Notes under the pieces: model-generated
What the model was told of the DNA's origin: nothing
Database searches by the model: none
What the model saw: only the letters and a program-made list of their open reading frames with translations
Made by a program: the position numbers and the translations under genes
Shown: positions 53,644-63,170 of the stretch, in pieces
Position numbering within the stretch: position 1 is the first letter of the stretch
Layout: each line of letters opens with the position of its first letter
Assembly: GCF_014639875.1 (NCBI RefSeq)
Contig: NZ_BMGD01000002.1
Location: forward strand, 62,001-126,000
DNA length: 64,000 nt
Origin: Blastomonas aquatica
Lineage (GTDB): Bacteria; Pseudomonadota; Alphaproteobacteria; Sphingomonadales; Sphingomonadaceae
Direction: 5' to 3'

Positions 53644-53683
53644 TTGACACCGTCTTTGGATCCATTATTGGTCAGTCCAATAA
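53644..53683 (+). promoter_or_regulatory. Promoter and overlapping operators of the TonB receptor gene
   Basis: TTGACA at 53644-53649 is a consensus -35. TGGATCCA (53657-53664) and the perfect dyad TTATTGG-TCAGT-CCAATAA (53665-53683) cover the expected -10 and start region. The TGGATCCA core is shared with the palindrome at 63932-63945. Binding by a GntR-family repressor is inferred. Confidence 0.55.
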
Positions 53684-53719
53684 AAATGAATTGATCAGAA
53701 TTGGTTTAGGGGAGGTTTC

Positions 53720-56008
53720 ATGCGGTACACTTCGATTCTGGCTGCGTCCGTGGCGCTGTCGGGGCTCTGCTCGCCTGCGGTTGCGCAGGATTCGTCAGCA
53801 GCTGACGATCAGCAGGCCGGTTATGGCGAGATCATCGTCACCGCGCAAAAGCGCGATCAGAACATTCAGGATGTGCCTGCAGCGGTCACTGTGATCAGCG
53901 GCGATGCGTTGTCCAGCGTCGGCGGCAGCCAGCTGCAGGATCTCACCAAGCTCGCTCCCAGCCTCACGATCACCCAAGGCGGTGATATCAACAACAACGT
54001 TATCGTGCTGCGCGGTGTCGGCACGGCGGCATTTTCGGTCGGTGTCGAGCAGAGCGTGCTGGTGATGGTCGATGGCGTGGTCAACGGCCTGCCGGGTCAG
54101 GGTTTCAGCGATCTCGACGATATCGAGCGGATCGAGGTTCTGCGCGGGCCGCAGAGCACGCTGTTCGGCAAGGCAGCCTCTGCAGGTGTCATCAACATCA
54201 CCACCAAGGCACCCTCGACGACGTTGACCGCCAACGCCGAGGTCCTGCTGACCAACGATGACGAGCAGCGTTATGCCGCGGGTATCTCGGGGCCGATCAG
54301 CGACTCATTGTCGTTCCGGGTTAACGGATCGGTTGGCCGGTTCGACGGCAATATCCGTGAATTGCAGAGCGGCACGACGATCAACGGACGCAACAGCGAA
54401 AACATCCGCGTGAAGTTGCGTTTCGAGCCGTCATCAGACTTCGATGCGACCTTGATCGGTTATTACAACAACACGCGCACCGATTGCTGCGCGCTGACCG
54501 CGATCGAGCGGACACCGGGGATCACCTCCGGCTTTGGGGTGCCATCTTCAGTCAGCCTCGCCGGGATTACGCCGGGCCGCGACAATTTCGCGATCCGCGT
54601 CGATCCGTTCACCACCGCCGATTCCGAAAGCTATGGCGGCTCGGTCAACATGAACCTTGCGATCGGCAACCATCTTCTGACGCAAATATTCGCGATGTCG
54701 CACTATAACTCGCAGGACAACTCGGATTTCGATGGTGCCTTCGGGCCGCTGTTCGGCCAGCCCAATGGTCTCGTCCAGGGCGGGACCTTCAAGGGCGAAG
54801 TGCTCAGCCACGAGCTGCGTCTGACCTCGCAGTCGGACTCGCCGCTGCAATATGTGCTGGGCACCTTCATCGCACGCAACGACAACTTCCGCACCTTCCA
54901 GCGGGTTGGCCCGATCGCGGGTGCCAACTGGGCAGGGCGCTCGGTCTCGGAAAGCGTCGCTGTCTTCGGTCAGGGCGACTTGGAGATCACGCCGGGCACC
55001 AAGATCATCGCCGGTCTGCGCTTCAACCACGAAAAGGTCGCGTTCCAGTACGAGCGCTTCAACGCCAGCGGCGGCAACCCGCCGTTCTTCACGAGTGGTT
55101 CGGCCAAGGACTCGGTCGTCACCGGCAAGATCGGCCTGCAGCAGGATTTCACGCCTGATATCATGGCGTTCGCGACCTATTCGCGCGGGTATAAAGGCCA
55201 GGGCTATGACCTGACCTCGTCGTTCGTGCGGCCCACCCATCCGGCCAGCCGTCCGATCCAGCCCGAGACCGTCGACAACTACGAGCTGGGATTGCGCACC
55301 AGCCTGTTCGATCGCCGCGTTTTCTGGAATATCACAGGGTTCTGGAGCGATTACAGCAACTTCCAGTCTCAGACGCTTGAGCCTGAACTGGGCGGTGCCT
55401 TCATTCTCGCCAATGTTGGTGCGTTGCGCACCCGTGGGGTCGAATCGGACCTGACAGTGCGGGCATCCGACTGGCTGAACCTGAATGGCAGCGTCGCCTA
55501 TATCGATGCCAAGGTCCAATCCTATCCCAACGGCGAATGCTATTTCGGCCAGACCGTGGCGCAGGGCTGTCTGCCCAATGCGTCGGGTGGTCGTTCTCAG
55601 GACCTTTCGGGGGCACGCCTTGCCAACTCGCCCGAATGGAAATTCAACGTCGGCGCGGACATGAACCTGCCGCTGGGCGAGTTGCCGGTCAATCTGACCT
55701 TCAACACCAACTACACCTGGCAGAGCGCAACCTTCTTTGCACTGACCAACGATCCGGCGAGTCGTCAGGGCGCTTATGGGATCGCCAACCTCAGCCTGGG
55801 TTTCGAGGAAAAGGAAAGCCAGCGCTACAGCATCACGTTCCTGGTCCGGAACCTGTTCGATCGCAATTACTTCGCGACGATCCGCAACGATGCGAGCAGC
55901 TTTACCGACAATCCGTATCCCAACGCATCGCCGGTTACCAACATCATCGGTATCCAGGCACGTGACTCCGCGCGCTATCTGGGGGTCCGGTTTGCGGTCA
56001 AATACTGA
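53720..56008 (+). CDS. TonB-dependent receptor of the glucuronide locus
   Basis: A 762-residue outer-membrane receptor with a signal peptide (MRYTSILAASVALSGLCSPAVAQ), a strong GGGGAGG ribosome-binding site, a TonB-box-like EIIVTAQKRDQNIQDVP, plug motifs (VIVLRGVGTAAFSVG, IEVLRGPQSTLFGKAASAGV) and a barrel ending in aromatic VKY. It is the second gene of the locus, 125 bp after GH2, with its own promoter. Predicted to import a glycoside or oligosaccharide containing a hexuronate; ligand not determinable from sequence. Confidence 0.93.
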   Translation: MRYTSILAASVALSGLCSPAVAQDSSAADDQQAGYGEIIVTAQKRDQNIQDVPAAVTVISGDALSSVGGSQLQDLTKLAPSLTITQGGDINNNVIVLRGVGTAAFSVGVEQSVLVMVDGVVNGLPGQGFSDLDDIERIEVLRGPQSTLFGKAASAGVINITTKAPSTTLTANAEVLLTNDDEQRYAAGISGPISDSLSFRVNGSVGRFDGNIRELQSGTTINGRNSENIRVKLRFEPSSDFDATLIGYYNNTRTDCCALTAIERTPGITSGFGVPSSVSLAGITPGRDNFAIRVDPFTTADSESYGGSVNMNLAIGNHLLTQIFAMSHYNSQDNSDFDGAFGPLFGQPNGLVQGGTFKGEVLSHELRLTSQSDSPLQYVLGTFIARNDNFRTFQRVGPIAGANWAGRSVSESVAVFGQGDLEITPGTKIIAGLRFNHEKVAFQYERFNASGGNPPFFTSGSAKDSVVTGKIGLQQDFTPDIMAFATYSRGYKGQGYDLTSSFVRPTHPASRPIQPETVDNYELGLRTSLFDRRVFWNITGFWSDYSNFQSQTLEPELGGAFILANVGALRTRGVESDLTVRASDWLNLNGSVAYIDAKVQSYPNGECYFGQTVAQGCLPNASGGRSQDLSGARLANSPEWKFNVGADMNLPLGELPVNLTFNTNYTWQSATFFALTNDPASRQGAYGIANLSLGFEEKESQRYSITFLVRNLFDRNYFATIRNDASSFTDNPYPNASPVTNIIGIQARDSARYLGVRFAVKY

Positions 56009-56049
56009 CCGGGTGGATCGCTTGAACACGCATTAAGACATCTCCCTAT

Positions 56050-56077
56050 GGCCGGGCCACGTGCCCGGCCGCTTTTT
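56050..56077 (+). terminator. Intrinsic terminator after the TonB receptor
   Basis: GGCCGGGC (56050-56057) pairs with GCCCGGCC (56063-56070) with a five-base loop, followed by GCTTTTTG. It is 42 bp after the receptor stop and only 35 bp before the MFS start codon. Confidence 0.8.
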
Positions 56078-56111
56078 GTTGCCCTGGCAACCCAATCAAA
56101 GGTTCATCGCT

Positions 56112-57377
56112 ATGACCCCCGCGAAAACGGCACGGCTGCGCTGGTGGATCATCGGGCTGGTGACTTTGGGGACGATCCTCAATTATCTGGCGCGCTCGAC
56201 GCTTTCGGTGGCTGCGCCCACGCTTAAAGCTGAATTCTCGATGACGACCGAGCAGTACAGCTGGGTCGTTCTCGCGTTTCAGGCGAGCTATACCGTGATG
56301 CAGACCGTGGCAGGATCGGTGCTCGATACGCTGGGTGCGCGGCTGGGCTTCTTCCTGTTCGCGCTGGGCTGGGCATTCGCCAACATGGCGCACGCGTTTG
56401 CGACCGGCTGGCAGAGCCTCGCGTTTTTCCGTACATTGCTCGGCGCGACCGAGGCTGCGGCGATCCCCGCCGGGGTCAAGACCGTCGCGACCTGGTTTCC
56501 GCCGCGCGAACGTTCGCTTGCGACCAGCCTGTTCCAGATGGGCACCAGCGTCGGCAACATGATCGCGCCGCCTTTGGTCGCGTTCTGCATCCTCGCATGG
56601 AACTGGCAGGCCGCGTTCATCGTCACCGGCGCGCTCAGCGTGGTGTGGGCAGGGATGTGGTGGGTCGGCTATCGCGACCCGCAAGACCATCCGCGGCTGA
56701 CCAAGGCCGAAGCCGACCTGATCGCCAGCGGGCGCAAGGACGATGTCACGCACAAGCCCGCGACCAAGAAGGACGTGCTCAAGAGCCGCTCGTTCTGGGC
56801 GATCGCGACGCCGCGCTTCCTGTCAGAGCCCGCGTGGCAAACCTTCAACTTCTTCATCCCGCTCTATCTGGTCGCGGTGTGGGATCTCGATCTCAAGTCG
56901 ATCGCCCTTTGGGCGTGGATGCCGTTTCTCGCGGCCGATTTCGGGAGCCTGGCCGCCGGGCTGCTGCCCACCTGGCTGATGAAGCGTGGTGCCTCGCTGC
57001 TCGCCTCGCGCAAGATCACGATGACGATAGGAGCGCTGTGCATGATCGGCCCCGCGTGTATCGGCCTGGCCACCTCGCCGGCTATGGCGATCGCATTGTT
57101 CTGCGTTGGCGGCTTTGCCCACCAGATGCTCAACGGCGCGCTGATCACGCTCTGCTCGGACGTGTTCGACCAGAGCACCGCAGGCACCGCGAGCGGCATG
57201 GCGGGGACATCGGCGTGGATCGGGGGCATGCTGTTCACGCTGCTGATCGGCCAGAGCGCTGATACCTTTGGCTACAACCCGCTGTTCGTGGCGCTGGCCG
57301 CGCTCGATCTGCTCGCTGCCGTGGTGTTGTGGAGCCTGCTCAGGGCGCCCGCGCCGGGATCGCGCCAGGCCGCATGA
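56112..57377 (+). CDS. MFS transporter, anion:cation symporter (ExuT-like) type
   Basis: A 421-residue transporter with twelve predicted membrane segments from the ATG at 56112. TLGTILNYLARSTLSVAAPTLKAEF and the loop 'GARLGFFLFALGWAFANMAHAFATGW' follow the hexuronate/glucarate symporter group. The long central loop after TM6 (YRDPQDHPRLTKAEADLI) is typical of that family. It likely carries glucuronate or a glucuronide across the inner membrane. It starts 35 bp after a strong terminator, and its last 38 bp overlap the convergent kdgK gene. Confidence 0.87.
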   Translation: MTPAKTARLRWWIIGLVTLGTILNYLARSTLSVAAPTLKAEFSMTTEQYSWVVLAFQASYTVMQTVAGSVLDTLGARLGFFLFALGWAFANMAHAFATGWQSLAFFRTLLGATEAAAIPAGVKTVATWFPPRERSLATSLFQMGTSVGNMIAPPLVAFCILAWNWQAAFIVTGALSVVWAGMWWVGYRDPQDHPRLTKAEADLIASGRKDDVTHKPATKKDVLKSRSFWAIATPRFLSEPAWQTFNFFIPLYLVAVWDLDLKSIALWAWMPFLAADFGSLAAGLLPTWLMKRGASLLASRKITMTIGALCMIGPACIGLATSPAMAIALFCVGGFAHQMLNGALITLCSDVFDQSTAGTASGMAGTSAWIGGMLFTLLIGQSADTFGYNPLFVALAALDLLAAVVLWSLLRAPAPGSRQAA

Positions 57378-58224
57378 TCGTCCAGCCAGCCAGCGCGTGA
57401 CCCGCGCGCGCCGCGTCAGCACAATCGGCACCATCGATCCGCGCGGCCAGATATCCCGCGTTGAAGGCATCGCCCGCGCCGCTGGTATCGACAGGCGCAA
57501 GCACCGCACCGGGCGCGATCACGCGGCCATCGGGCAGGCGGCACCCGCCCGCGCCCAGCTTGACCACGGTTTCATCACAACCCAGACCTTGCCAGTGAGC
57601 GGCGACGGCCCCGGCATCGCGCTCGCCCGATAACGCGGTTTCGTCCTCGAGCGTGGGCAGGCCGATTGTCGCAACCATGATGGCGGCATCGCGCGCGCGC
57701 CGGGTTTCAGCCGGGTCGCTCCACAGGCGCGCGCGATAATTGCCATCGAACACCACCTGTCCGCCGCGTTCGCGCACCGATCGCGCGGTGGCGATCAGCC
57801 GCGCGCGTCCCTCGGGCGGCAGGACGGCGAGCGTGATCAGCGAAAAGCCCAGCACATCGGCGCAGGCGGCCTGTTCGAGCGCGGCGCCCGATTGCGGCAG
57901 GTCGAACATCGCGCGCGCGGCGCTAGTGTCGCGCCAATAGGAAAAGCTGCGCTCACCCGCCGCATCGGTGCTGATCGCATACAGCCCGGTGCTGCGCGAA
58001 GGATGCGCGAGAACAAGCCGGGTATCGAGCCCTTCGGCCTCCCACCGCGCCGTCATGTCGCCGCTCAGCGGATCACTGCCGATCGCGGTCAGATACGCGG
58101 TGTCATGCCCCAGCCGCGCGATATGGATCGCGGTGTTGAGCGTATCGCCGCCATGGCCCAGCTGCCAGCCGGGTCCGGCACGCGTCAGCTCGAGCATCGC
58201 TTCCCCGATGAAAACCAGGCGCAC
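57340..58224 (-). CDS. kdgK: 2-dehydro-3-deoxygluconokinase (PfkB family)
   Basis: A 294-residue ribokinase-fold enzyme that phosphorylates 2-keto-3-deoxygluconate to KDPG. Substrate side: LGHGGDTLNTAIHIARLG; ATP and catalytic side: DTSGAGDAFNAGYLA with the catalytic Asp. It is 3 bp downstream of manD on the minus strand, so product of the dehydratase goes straight to this kinase. The C-terminal end overlaps the convergent MFS gene by 38 bp. PfkB members can be hard to tell apart, but the neighbourhood makes KdgK very likely. Confidence 0.9.
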   Translation of the reverse strand: MRLVFIGEAMLELTRAGPGWQLGHGGDTLNTAIHIARLGHDTAYLTAIGSDPLSGDMTARWEAEGLDTRLVLAHPSRSTGLYAISTDAAGERSFSYWRDTSAARAMFDLPQSGAALEQAACADVLGFSLITLAVLPPEGRARLIATARSVRERGGQVVFDGNYRARLWSDPAETRRARDAAIMVATIGLPTLEDETALSGERDAGAVAAHWQGLGCDETVVKLGAGGCRLPDGRVIAPGAVLAPVDTSGAGDAFNAGYLAARIDGADCADAARAGHALAGWTIMRPGAIPARAP

Positions 58225-58227
58225 CGG

Positions 58228-59436
58228 TCACCAGTTCCACATGGTTCCGTCTTCAAGCCGTGCGACCGGGAGGTACGCGGGCTTGTAGGGATATTTCGCC
58301 GCCAGCGTCTCGTCGATATCGACGCCATGGCCCGGGGTCTCGCCGCAGAACAGTTCGCCGGCCTCGAAGTGGTAGTCGTGCGGGAACACCGCATCGGTCT
58401 CTTCGGTGTGGCGCATATATTCCTGGATGCCGAAATTGGGGACCCAGGTGTCGAAGTGCAGCGCGCAGCCCATCGTCACCGGTGACAGATCGGTCGCGCC
58501 GTGGCTTCCGGTGCGGATCTGGTAGAGCGCGGCAAAATCGGCGATCCGGCGCATATGCGTGATCCCGCCCGCGCCGACGATCGTGCAGCGGATGTAATCG
58601 ATCAGCTGGTTCTGGATCAGGTCCTTGGCATCCCAGATGGTGTTGAACACCTCGCCCACCGCAAGCGGGGTCGTGGTGTGCTGCCGCACCAGCTTGAAGG
58701 CTTCCTGGTTTTCAGCAGGCGTGCAGTCTTCGAGCCAGAACAAGGAATAGGGTTCGAGCGCCTTGCCCAGTTGCGCGGCTTCCATCGGGGTATAACGATG
58801 ATGGCCGTCATGGAGAAGGTGATGGTCGAAGCCATAGGTTTCGCGCAGTTTTTCGAACAGTTTGGGCACATAGTTCAGCGCCTTGCGCGTGTCCCAGCCG
58901 GTGACCGAGGGGAGCTGCGCATCGGCAGGCTCGTAATACAGTTTGCCGCGCCCGACGCCATAGGCATCCTTGACGCCCGGAACCCCGGTCTGTGCGCGGA
59001 TCGCCTTGTAGCCCATGTCGATATAGTGGCCGACCGCGTCGACGGTCTCGGCGATGTCGCTGCCATTGGCATGACCATAGACCATCACGCCATCGCGGCT
59101 GCGCCCGCCGAGCAACTGGTACAGCGGCATATTGGCCATCTTGGCCTTGATGTCCCACAATGCCATGTCGACCGCGGCGATCGCGCGCATCGTCACCGGA
59201 CCGCGCCGCCAATAGGCACCGCGATAGAGATATTGCCAGATGTCTTCGATCCGGCGCGGATCCATCCCGATCAGGCAGGGGACGACATGGTCCTCCAGAT
59301 ACGACACCACCGATTTTTCGCGCCCGTTGAGCGTGGCATCGCCGATGCCGTAGACACCCTGATCGGTGACGATCTTGAGCGTGACGAAATTGCGCCCCGG
59401 ACAGGTCACGATCACTTTGGCCGACTGTATCTTCAT
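58228..59436 (-). CDS. manD: D-mannonate dehydratase (enolase superfamily ManD)
   Basis: A 402-residue enolase-superfamily enzyme, the same length as the characterised Novosphingobium ManD, and matching it by eye across its length ([52 protein letters not shown]-type end region). It dehydrates D-mannonate to 2-keto-3-deoxygluconate. Metal ligands are carried by the [22 protein letters not shown] and AVGEVFNT segments. It replaces the unrelated UxuA of E. coli. Read with kdgK, and divergent from the GntR gene with 110 bp between. Confidence 0.95.
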   Translation of the reverse strand: MKIQSAKVIVTCPGRNFVTLKIVTDQGVYGIGDATLNGREKSVVSYLEDHVVPCLIGMDPRRIEDIWQYLYRGAYWRRGPVTMRAIAAVDMALWDIKAKMANMPLYQLLGGRSRDGVMVYGHANGSDIAETVDAVGHYIDMGYKAIRAQTGVPGVKDAYGVGRGKLYYEPADAQLPSVTGWDTRKALNYVPKLFEKLRETYGFDHHLLHDGHHRYTPMEAAQLGKALEPYSLFWLEDCTPAENQEAFKLVRQHTTTPLAVGEVFNTIWDAKDLIQNQLIDYIRCTIVGAGGITHMRRIADFAALYQIRTGSHGATDLSPVTMGCALHFDTWVPNFGIQEYMRHTEETDAVFPHDYHFEAGELFCGETPGHGVDIDETLAAKYPYKPAYLPVARLEDGTMWNW

Positions 59437-59503
59437 GAGATCCGCTTTCCTCTCCCGGACGCTATGCTATGGTGCGGTGATAAAGATTATATTGCCGATT
59501 TCA

Positions 59504-59521
59504 ACCAAATTGGTAAGACCC
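59504..59521. promoter_or_regulatory. Operator candidate in the manD/GntR divergent promoter
   Basis: Two overlapping dyads: ACCAAATTGGT (59504-59514) and TGGT-AAG-ACC (59511-59520). The second matches, in reverse orientation, the site in front of the GH2 gene in ten of eleven bases. The ACCAA/TTGGT half-sites resemble the UxuR/ExuR type. It would let the GntR protein repress both manD-kdgK and its own operon. Confidence 0.6.
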
Positions 59522-59546
59522 GTTTTCAGCAAGGAGCAAGGCAGCG

Positions 59547-60329
59547 ATGGCGCGCCCAAAAAAAGAGATCAGTCTTCAACCCGCCGACGGGCCGGAGCGC
59601 CTGTATCAAAAACTGGCGCGGCAACTGTTTTCTGAACTGGCCAACGGGCGGTATGCAGTGGGTGATCGGTTGCCTGCCGAACGCGAGCTTTCGATCCAGT
59701 ACAATGTCAGCCGTCCTGCGGTGCGCGAGGCGATGATCGCGCTCGAAGTCCAGGGTCTGATCGATGTGCGGATCGGCTCTGGGGCGTATGTCTGCGCCCT
59801 GCCCGGAGAGACCGAATCCCCCGGGTTCTCGGTCACCGCTTTCGAGCTGATGGAAGCGCGGATGCTGATCGAGGGCGAGGCCGCCGCGCTGGCCGCAGTG
59901 CATATCCAGGACGATGAGATCGCCGAACTCGAACAATTGGTAAGAGAGATCGACAATGAAAACCGCCTGCCCGGGGTCAGGACCAAAGCGGATCAGGCGT
60001 TTCACCTGTTGATCGCATCGGCCACCCGCAACGCGGTGATTCTCAGCCAGGTCGAGGAGATGTGGCGTCTGCGCTCGACCTCGCCCAACTGCGCACTGCT
60101 GCTCGACAAGGCGCGGACCGCCAATGTCCAGCCGGTTGTCGAGGAGCATCTTGCGGTGCTCGAGGCGCTGCGTGCGCGCGACCCGGCGGCGGCACGCGCC
60201 GCGATGCGCGGCCATATGGGCTCGGTGATCGATCACCTGCTGTTTGCCACCGAAGAAGAAGCGATCGAAGCGGCGCGCCGCGATGTCGCCACCACAAGGG
60301 AGCGCTATGCGCGCGCGGTGAACCTGTAA
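59547..60329 (+). CDS. GntR-family (FadR subgroup, UxuR-like) transcriptional regulator
   Basis: A 260-residue regulator: winged helix (RYAVGDRLPAERELSIQYNVSRPAVREAM region, about 36-65) and an FCD ligand domain with metal-binding His positions (FHLLIASATRN, EEHLAVLEALRARD, MRGHMGSVIDHL). The subgroup senses hexuronates or their products in uronate loci. Ribosome-binding site AAGGAG lies upstream. Its stop codon overlaps the uxaC start by one base (TAATG), so regulator and enzyme are translationally coupled. Likely represses manD-kdgK, GH2 and its own operon; effector inferred. Confidence 0.92.
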   Translation: MARPKKEISLQPADGPERLYQKLARQLFSELANGRYAVGDRLPAERELSIQYNVSRPAVREAMIALEVQGLIDVRIGSGAYVCALPGETESPGFSVTAFELMEARMLIEGEAAALAAVHIQDDEIAELEQLVREIDNENRLPGVRTKADQAFHLLIASATRNAVILSQVEEMWRLRSTSPNCALLLDKARTANVQPVVEEHLAVLEALRARDPAAARAAMRGHMGSVIDHLLFATEEEAIEAARRDVATTRERYARAVNL

Positions 60330-61747
60330 TGAGCATGCGACCCCTGACCCTGCACGATGACCGGCTTTTTCCCGTAGACCCCGATGTCCGCGCCATCACC
60401 CGGCGGCTGTACAAGCATGTGGCTGGTCTGCCGATCATCAGCCCGCACGGGCATACCGACCCGCAATGGTTTGCCGACGATGCACCGTTTGCCAATGCCA
60501 GCGAGCTGCTGCTGCAGCCCGATCATTACGTGTTCCGCATGCTCTACAGCCAGGGCATTCCGCTCGAGGCGATCGGCCTGAAGCCTGCGGGCGATGGCGG
60601 ACCTGCGGTTGATCCGCGCGAGGCCTGGCGCATTCTGGCGGCGAACTATCATCTGTTCCGCGGTACGCCCTCGCGGATGTGGCTCGACTGGGTTTTCGCC
60701 GAAGGCTTCGGGCTCGATGTCCAGCTGACCGCCGAGACATCCGATCTGTATTACGACCGCATCACCGAGGCGCTGGCGACACCGGCGTTTCGTCCGCGCG
60801 CGCTGTTCGACCGGTTCAACATCGAGGTGATCACCACCACCGAATCACCGCTCGACACGCTCGCGCACCACCAGAAGATCGCCGCGAGCGGCTGGCAGGG
60901 CCGGGTGCTGACCGCGTATCGTCCCGATCCGGTGATCGATCCCGAGTTCGAAGGCTTTGCCGACAACCTTGCACGGTTCTCCGAGCTGACCGGCGAGGAT
61001 GCGTTCGGTTATGCAGGGTATCTCGCGGCGCACCGCAAGCGCCGGGCGTTCTTCGCGGCGAATGGCGCGACCTCGACCGACCACGGCCACCCCACCGCGC
61101 TGACCGCCGGTCTGTCGCGGGCTGAGGCCGAAGCGCTATTTGCCCGCGTCACCCGAGCCGATGTCTCGCCGCAAGATGCCGAACTGTTCCGCGCGCAGAT
61201 GCTCACCGAAATGGCGGGGATGAGCATGGACGACGGGCTGGTGATGCAGATCCATCCCGGTGCGCTGCGCAACCACAACCGCGATGTGTTCGAACGCTTC
61301 GGCCGCGACAAGGGCGCCGACATGCCCACCCGCACCGATTATGTCCATGCGCTGCGGCCACTGCTGGCGCGCTATGGCAACGCGCCCGCCCTCACCATCA
61401 TCCTGTTCACGCTCGATGAGACGGTTTACGCCCGCGAACTCGCGCCGCTGGCCGGGCACTATCCCGCGCTGAAGCTGGGTCCGGCTTGGTGGTTCCACGA
61501 CAGCCCCGAAGGCATGCGCCGGTTCCGGCTGTCGATGACCGAGACCGCAGGCTTCTACAACACAGTGGGCTTCAACGACGATACCCGCGCGTTCCTGTCG
61601 ATCCCCGCACGGCACGATGTCGCCCGCCGGATCGATTGCGGGTTCCTGGCGACATTGGTGGCCGAACACCGGATGGAGGAATGGGAAGCCGCCGAGGTGG
61701 CGCACGACCTGTCCTATGCGCTGGCGAAACAGGCCTACAAGCTGTGA
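60329..61747 (+). CDS. uxaC: Glucuronate (uronate) isomerase
   Basis: A 472-residue enzyme, the usual length, that converts D-glucuronate to D-fructuronate (and galacturonate to tagaturonate). The amidohydrolase-superfamily metal motif HGH is at residues 40-42 in ISPHGHTDPQWFAD; TTESPLDTLAHHQ and WWFHDSPEGMRRF are typical of the family. The ATG at 60329 overlaps the GntR stop, and the stop overlaps the uxuB start by 4 bp. Firm assignment. Confidence 0.96.
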   Translation: MSMRPLTLHDDRLFPVDPDVRAITRRLYKHVAGLPIISPHGHTDPQWFADDAPFANASELLLQPDHYVFRMLYSQGIPLEAIGLKPAGDGGPAVDPREAWRILAANYHLFRGTPSRMWLDWVFAEGFGLDVQLTAETSDLYYDRITEALATPAFRPRALFDRFNIEVITTTESPLDTLAHHQKIAASGWQGRVLTAYRPDPVIDPEFEGFADNLARFSELTGEDAFGYAGYLAAHRKRRAFFAANGATSTDHGHPTALTAGLSRAEAEALFARVTRADVSPQDAELFRAQMLTEMAGMSMDDGLVMQIHPGALRNHNRDVFERFGRDKGADMPTRTDYVHALRPLLARYGNAPALTIILFTLDETVYARELAPLAGHYPALKLGPAWWFHDSPEGMRRFRLSMTETAGFYNTVGFNDDTRAFLSIPARHDVARRIDCGFLATLVAEHRMEEWEAAEVAHDLSYALAKQAYKL

Positions 61748-63156
61748 GAATATCGCAAGCCACGCTGAGCGGTCTGGCAGGCGATGTCGCGCGTCCGGGC
61801 TATGACGTGGGTGCGCAGCGCTGCGGCATCGTGCATTTCGGTATCGGCGCCTTCCACCGCGCGCATCAGGCGGTGTACACCGATGACGCGATGGCGGCTG
61901 GCGATCGCGACTGGCGGATCATCGGCGTATCGCTGCGGTCGGGCGATGTCGCCGATCAGCTCAATCCGCAGGACGGGCTGTACACCGTCGTCCAGCGATC
62001 GAGCGGGGGGGCATCGGCACGGCTGATCGGCGCGGTGTCGCACGTCATCGTTGCGCCGCAGGACCCCGATGCGGTGATCGCGGCGCTGGCATCGGCGGAC
62101 ACGCACATCGTCAGCTTCACGATCACCGAAAAGGGCTATCATCGCCGACCCGATGGCGCGCTTTCCCGCGAGGATGCCGCGCTTGCCTCTGACCTTGCAG
62201 GGCAGGGGCCGCCGCGCACGATCTACGGCTTTCTGGCAGCCGGGCTGGCGCAGCGGCGCGCTGCGGGGCTGCCCGGTCTGACATTGGTCAGCTGCGACAA
62301 CCTGGCCAACAATGGCGCGCGGCTGATGTCGCTGATGCGCGATTATCTGGGCGGCACCGATGCTGCGCTGGCCGAATGGTTCGTGCAGACCTGCCGCTGC
62401 CCCAGCACGATGGTCGACCGGATCGTGCCAGCGGTGACCGATGCCGACCGCAGCTGGCTGGCAGACCGGATCGGGCTTCAGGATGCCGCAGCGGTGATCA
62501 CCGAGCCATTTTGCCAATGGGTGATCGAGGACGATTTTGCAGGGCCACGCCCCCGCTGGGAAGCGGTCGGCGCGCAGATCGTGGCCGATGTCGGGGATTT
62601 CGAGGCCGCAAAGCTGCGGATGCTCAACGGCGCGCATTCGGCTCTGGCGTATCTGGGGCTGGCGCGCGGGTATCAGTTCGTCCACGAGGCGATTGCCGAT
62701 CCGGCGCTGGCCGCGACGGTCCGCACGCTGATGCGGTGTGAAGCTGCGCCGACGCTGCGCCCGGCACCGGGGTTGGACCTCGATGCCTATGCCGATGCGC
62801 TAATCGCGCGCTTTGCCAACACCGCGCTGCCCCACCGCCTGATCCAGATCGCGATGGATGGATCGCAGAAGATTCCGCAGCGCTGGCTTGAAACGCTGGC
62901 GGTCAACCAGGCGGAGGGTCGCAGTTGCGCGGCGATACTGGAGGCCGTGGCCGCGTGGATCGTGCATGTGCGCGGTGATGTGCGTCCGGTCGATGACCCG
63001 ATGGCAGCCAAGCTCGCCGATCTGTGGGCAGAGCATGGCGCAGAAGGCATCGCTGCCGCGCTGTTCGGTGAGGGCGGCGTGTTCAGTGCCACCTGGACCG
63101 CATCGCCCGAAGCGATCGAGGCAATCAAGGGTCAGATCGCGGGCGTCGCGGCCTGA
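61744..63156 (+). CDS. uxuB: D-mannonate (fructuronate) oxidoreductase
   Basis: A 470-residue member of the mannitol dehydrogenase family that reduces fructuronate to D-mannonate with NADH. Start is the GTG at 61744, overlapping the uxaC stop as GTGA. Motifs: VHFGIGAFHRAHQAVYTDD (NAD site), CPSTMVDRIVPA, and KLRMLNGAHSALAYLG with the catalytic Lys region. The product feeds ManD encoded on the opposite strand. Other members act on mannitol or altronate, but the locus points to UxuB. Confidence 0.93.
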   Translation: MRISQATLSGLAGDVARPGYDVGAQRCGIVHFGIGAFHRAHQAVYTDDAMAAGDRDWRIIGVSLRSGDVADQLNPQDGLYTVVQRSSGGASARLIGAVSHVIVAPQDPDAVIAALASADTHIVSFTITEKGYHRRPDGALSREDAALASDLAGQGPPRTIYGFLAAGLAQRRAAGLPGLTLVSCDNLANNGARLMSLMRDYLGGTDAALAEWFVQTCRCPSTMVDRIVPAVTDADRSWLADRIGLQDAAAVITEPFCQWVIEDDFAGPRPRWEAVGAQIVADVGDFEAAKLRMLNGAHSALAYLGLARGYQFVHEAIADPALAATVRTLMRCEAAPTLRPAPGLDLDAYADALIARFANTALPHRLIQIAMDGSQKIPQRWLETLAVNQAEGRSCAAILEAVAAWIVHVRGDVRPVDDPMAAKLADLWAEHGAEGIAAALFGEGGVFSATWTASPEAIEAIKGQIAGVAA

Positions 63157-63170
63157 TCCGCGCCCCGCGG

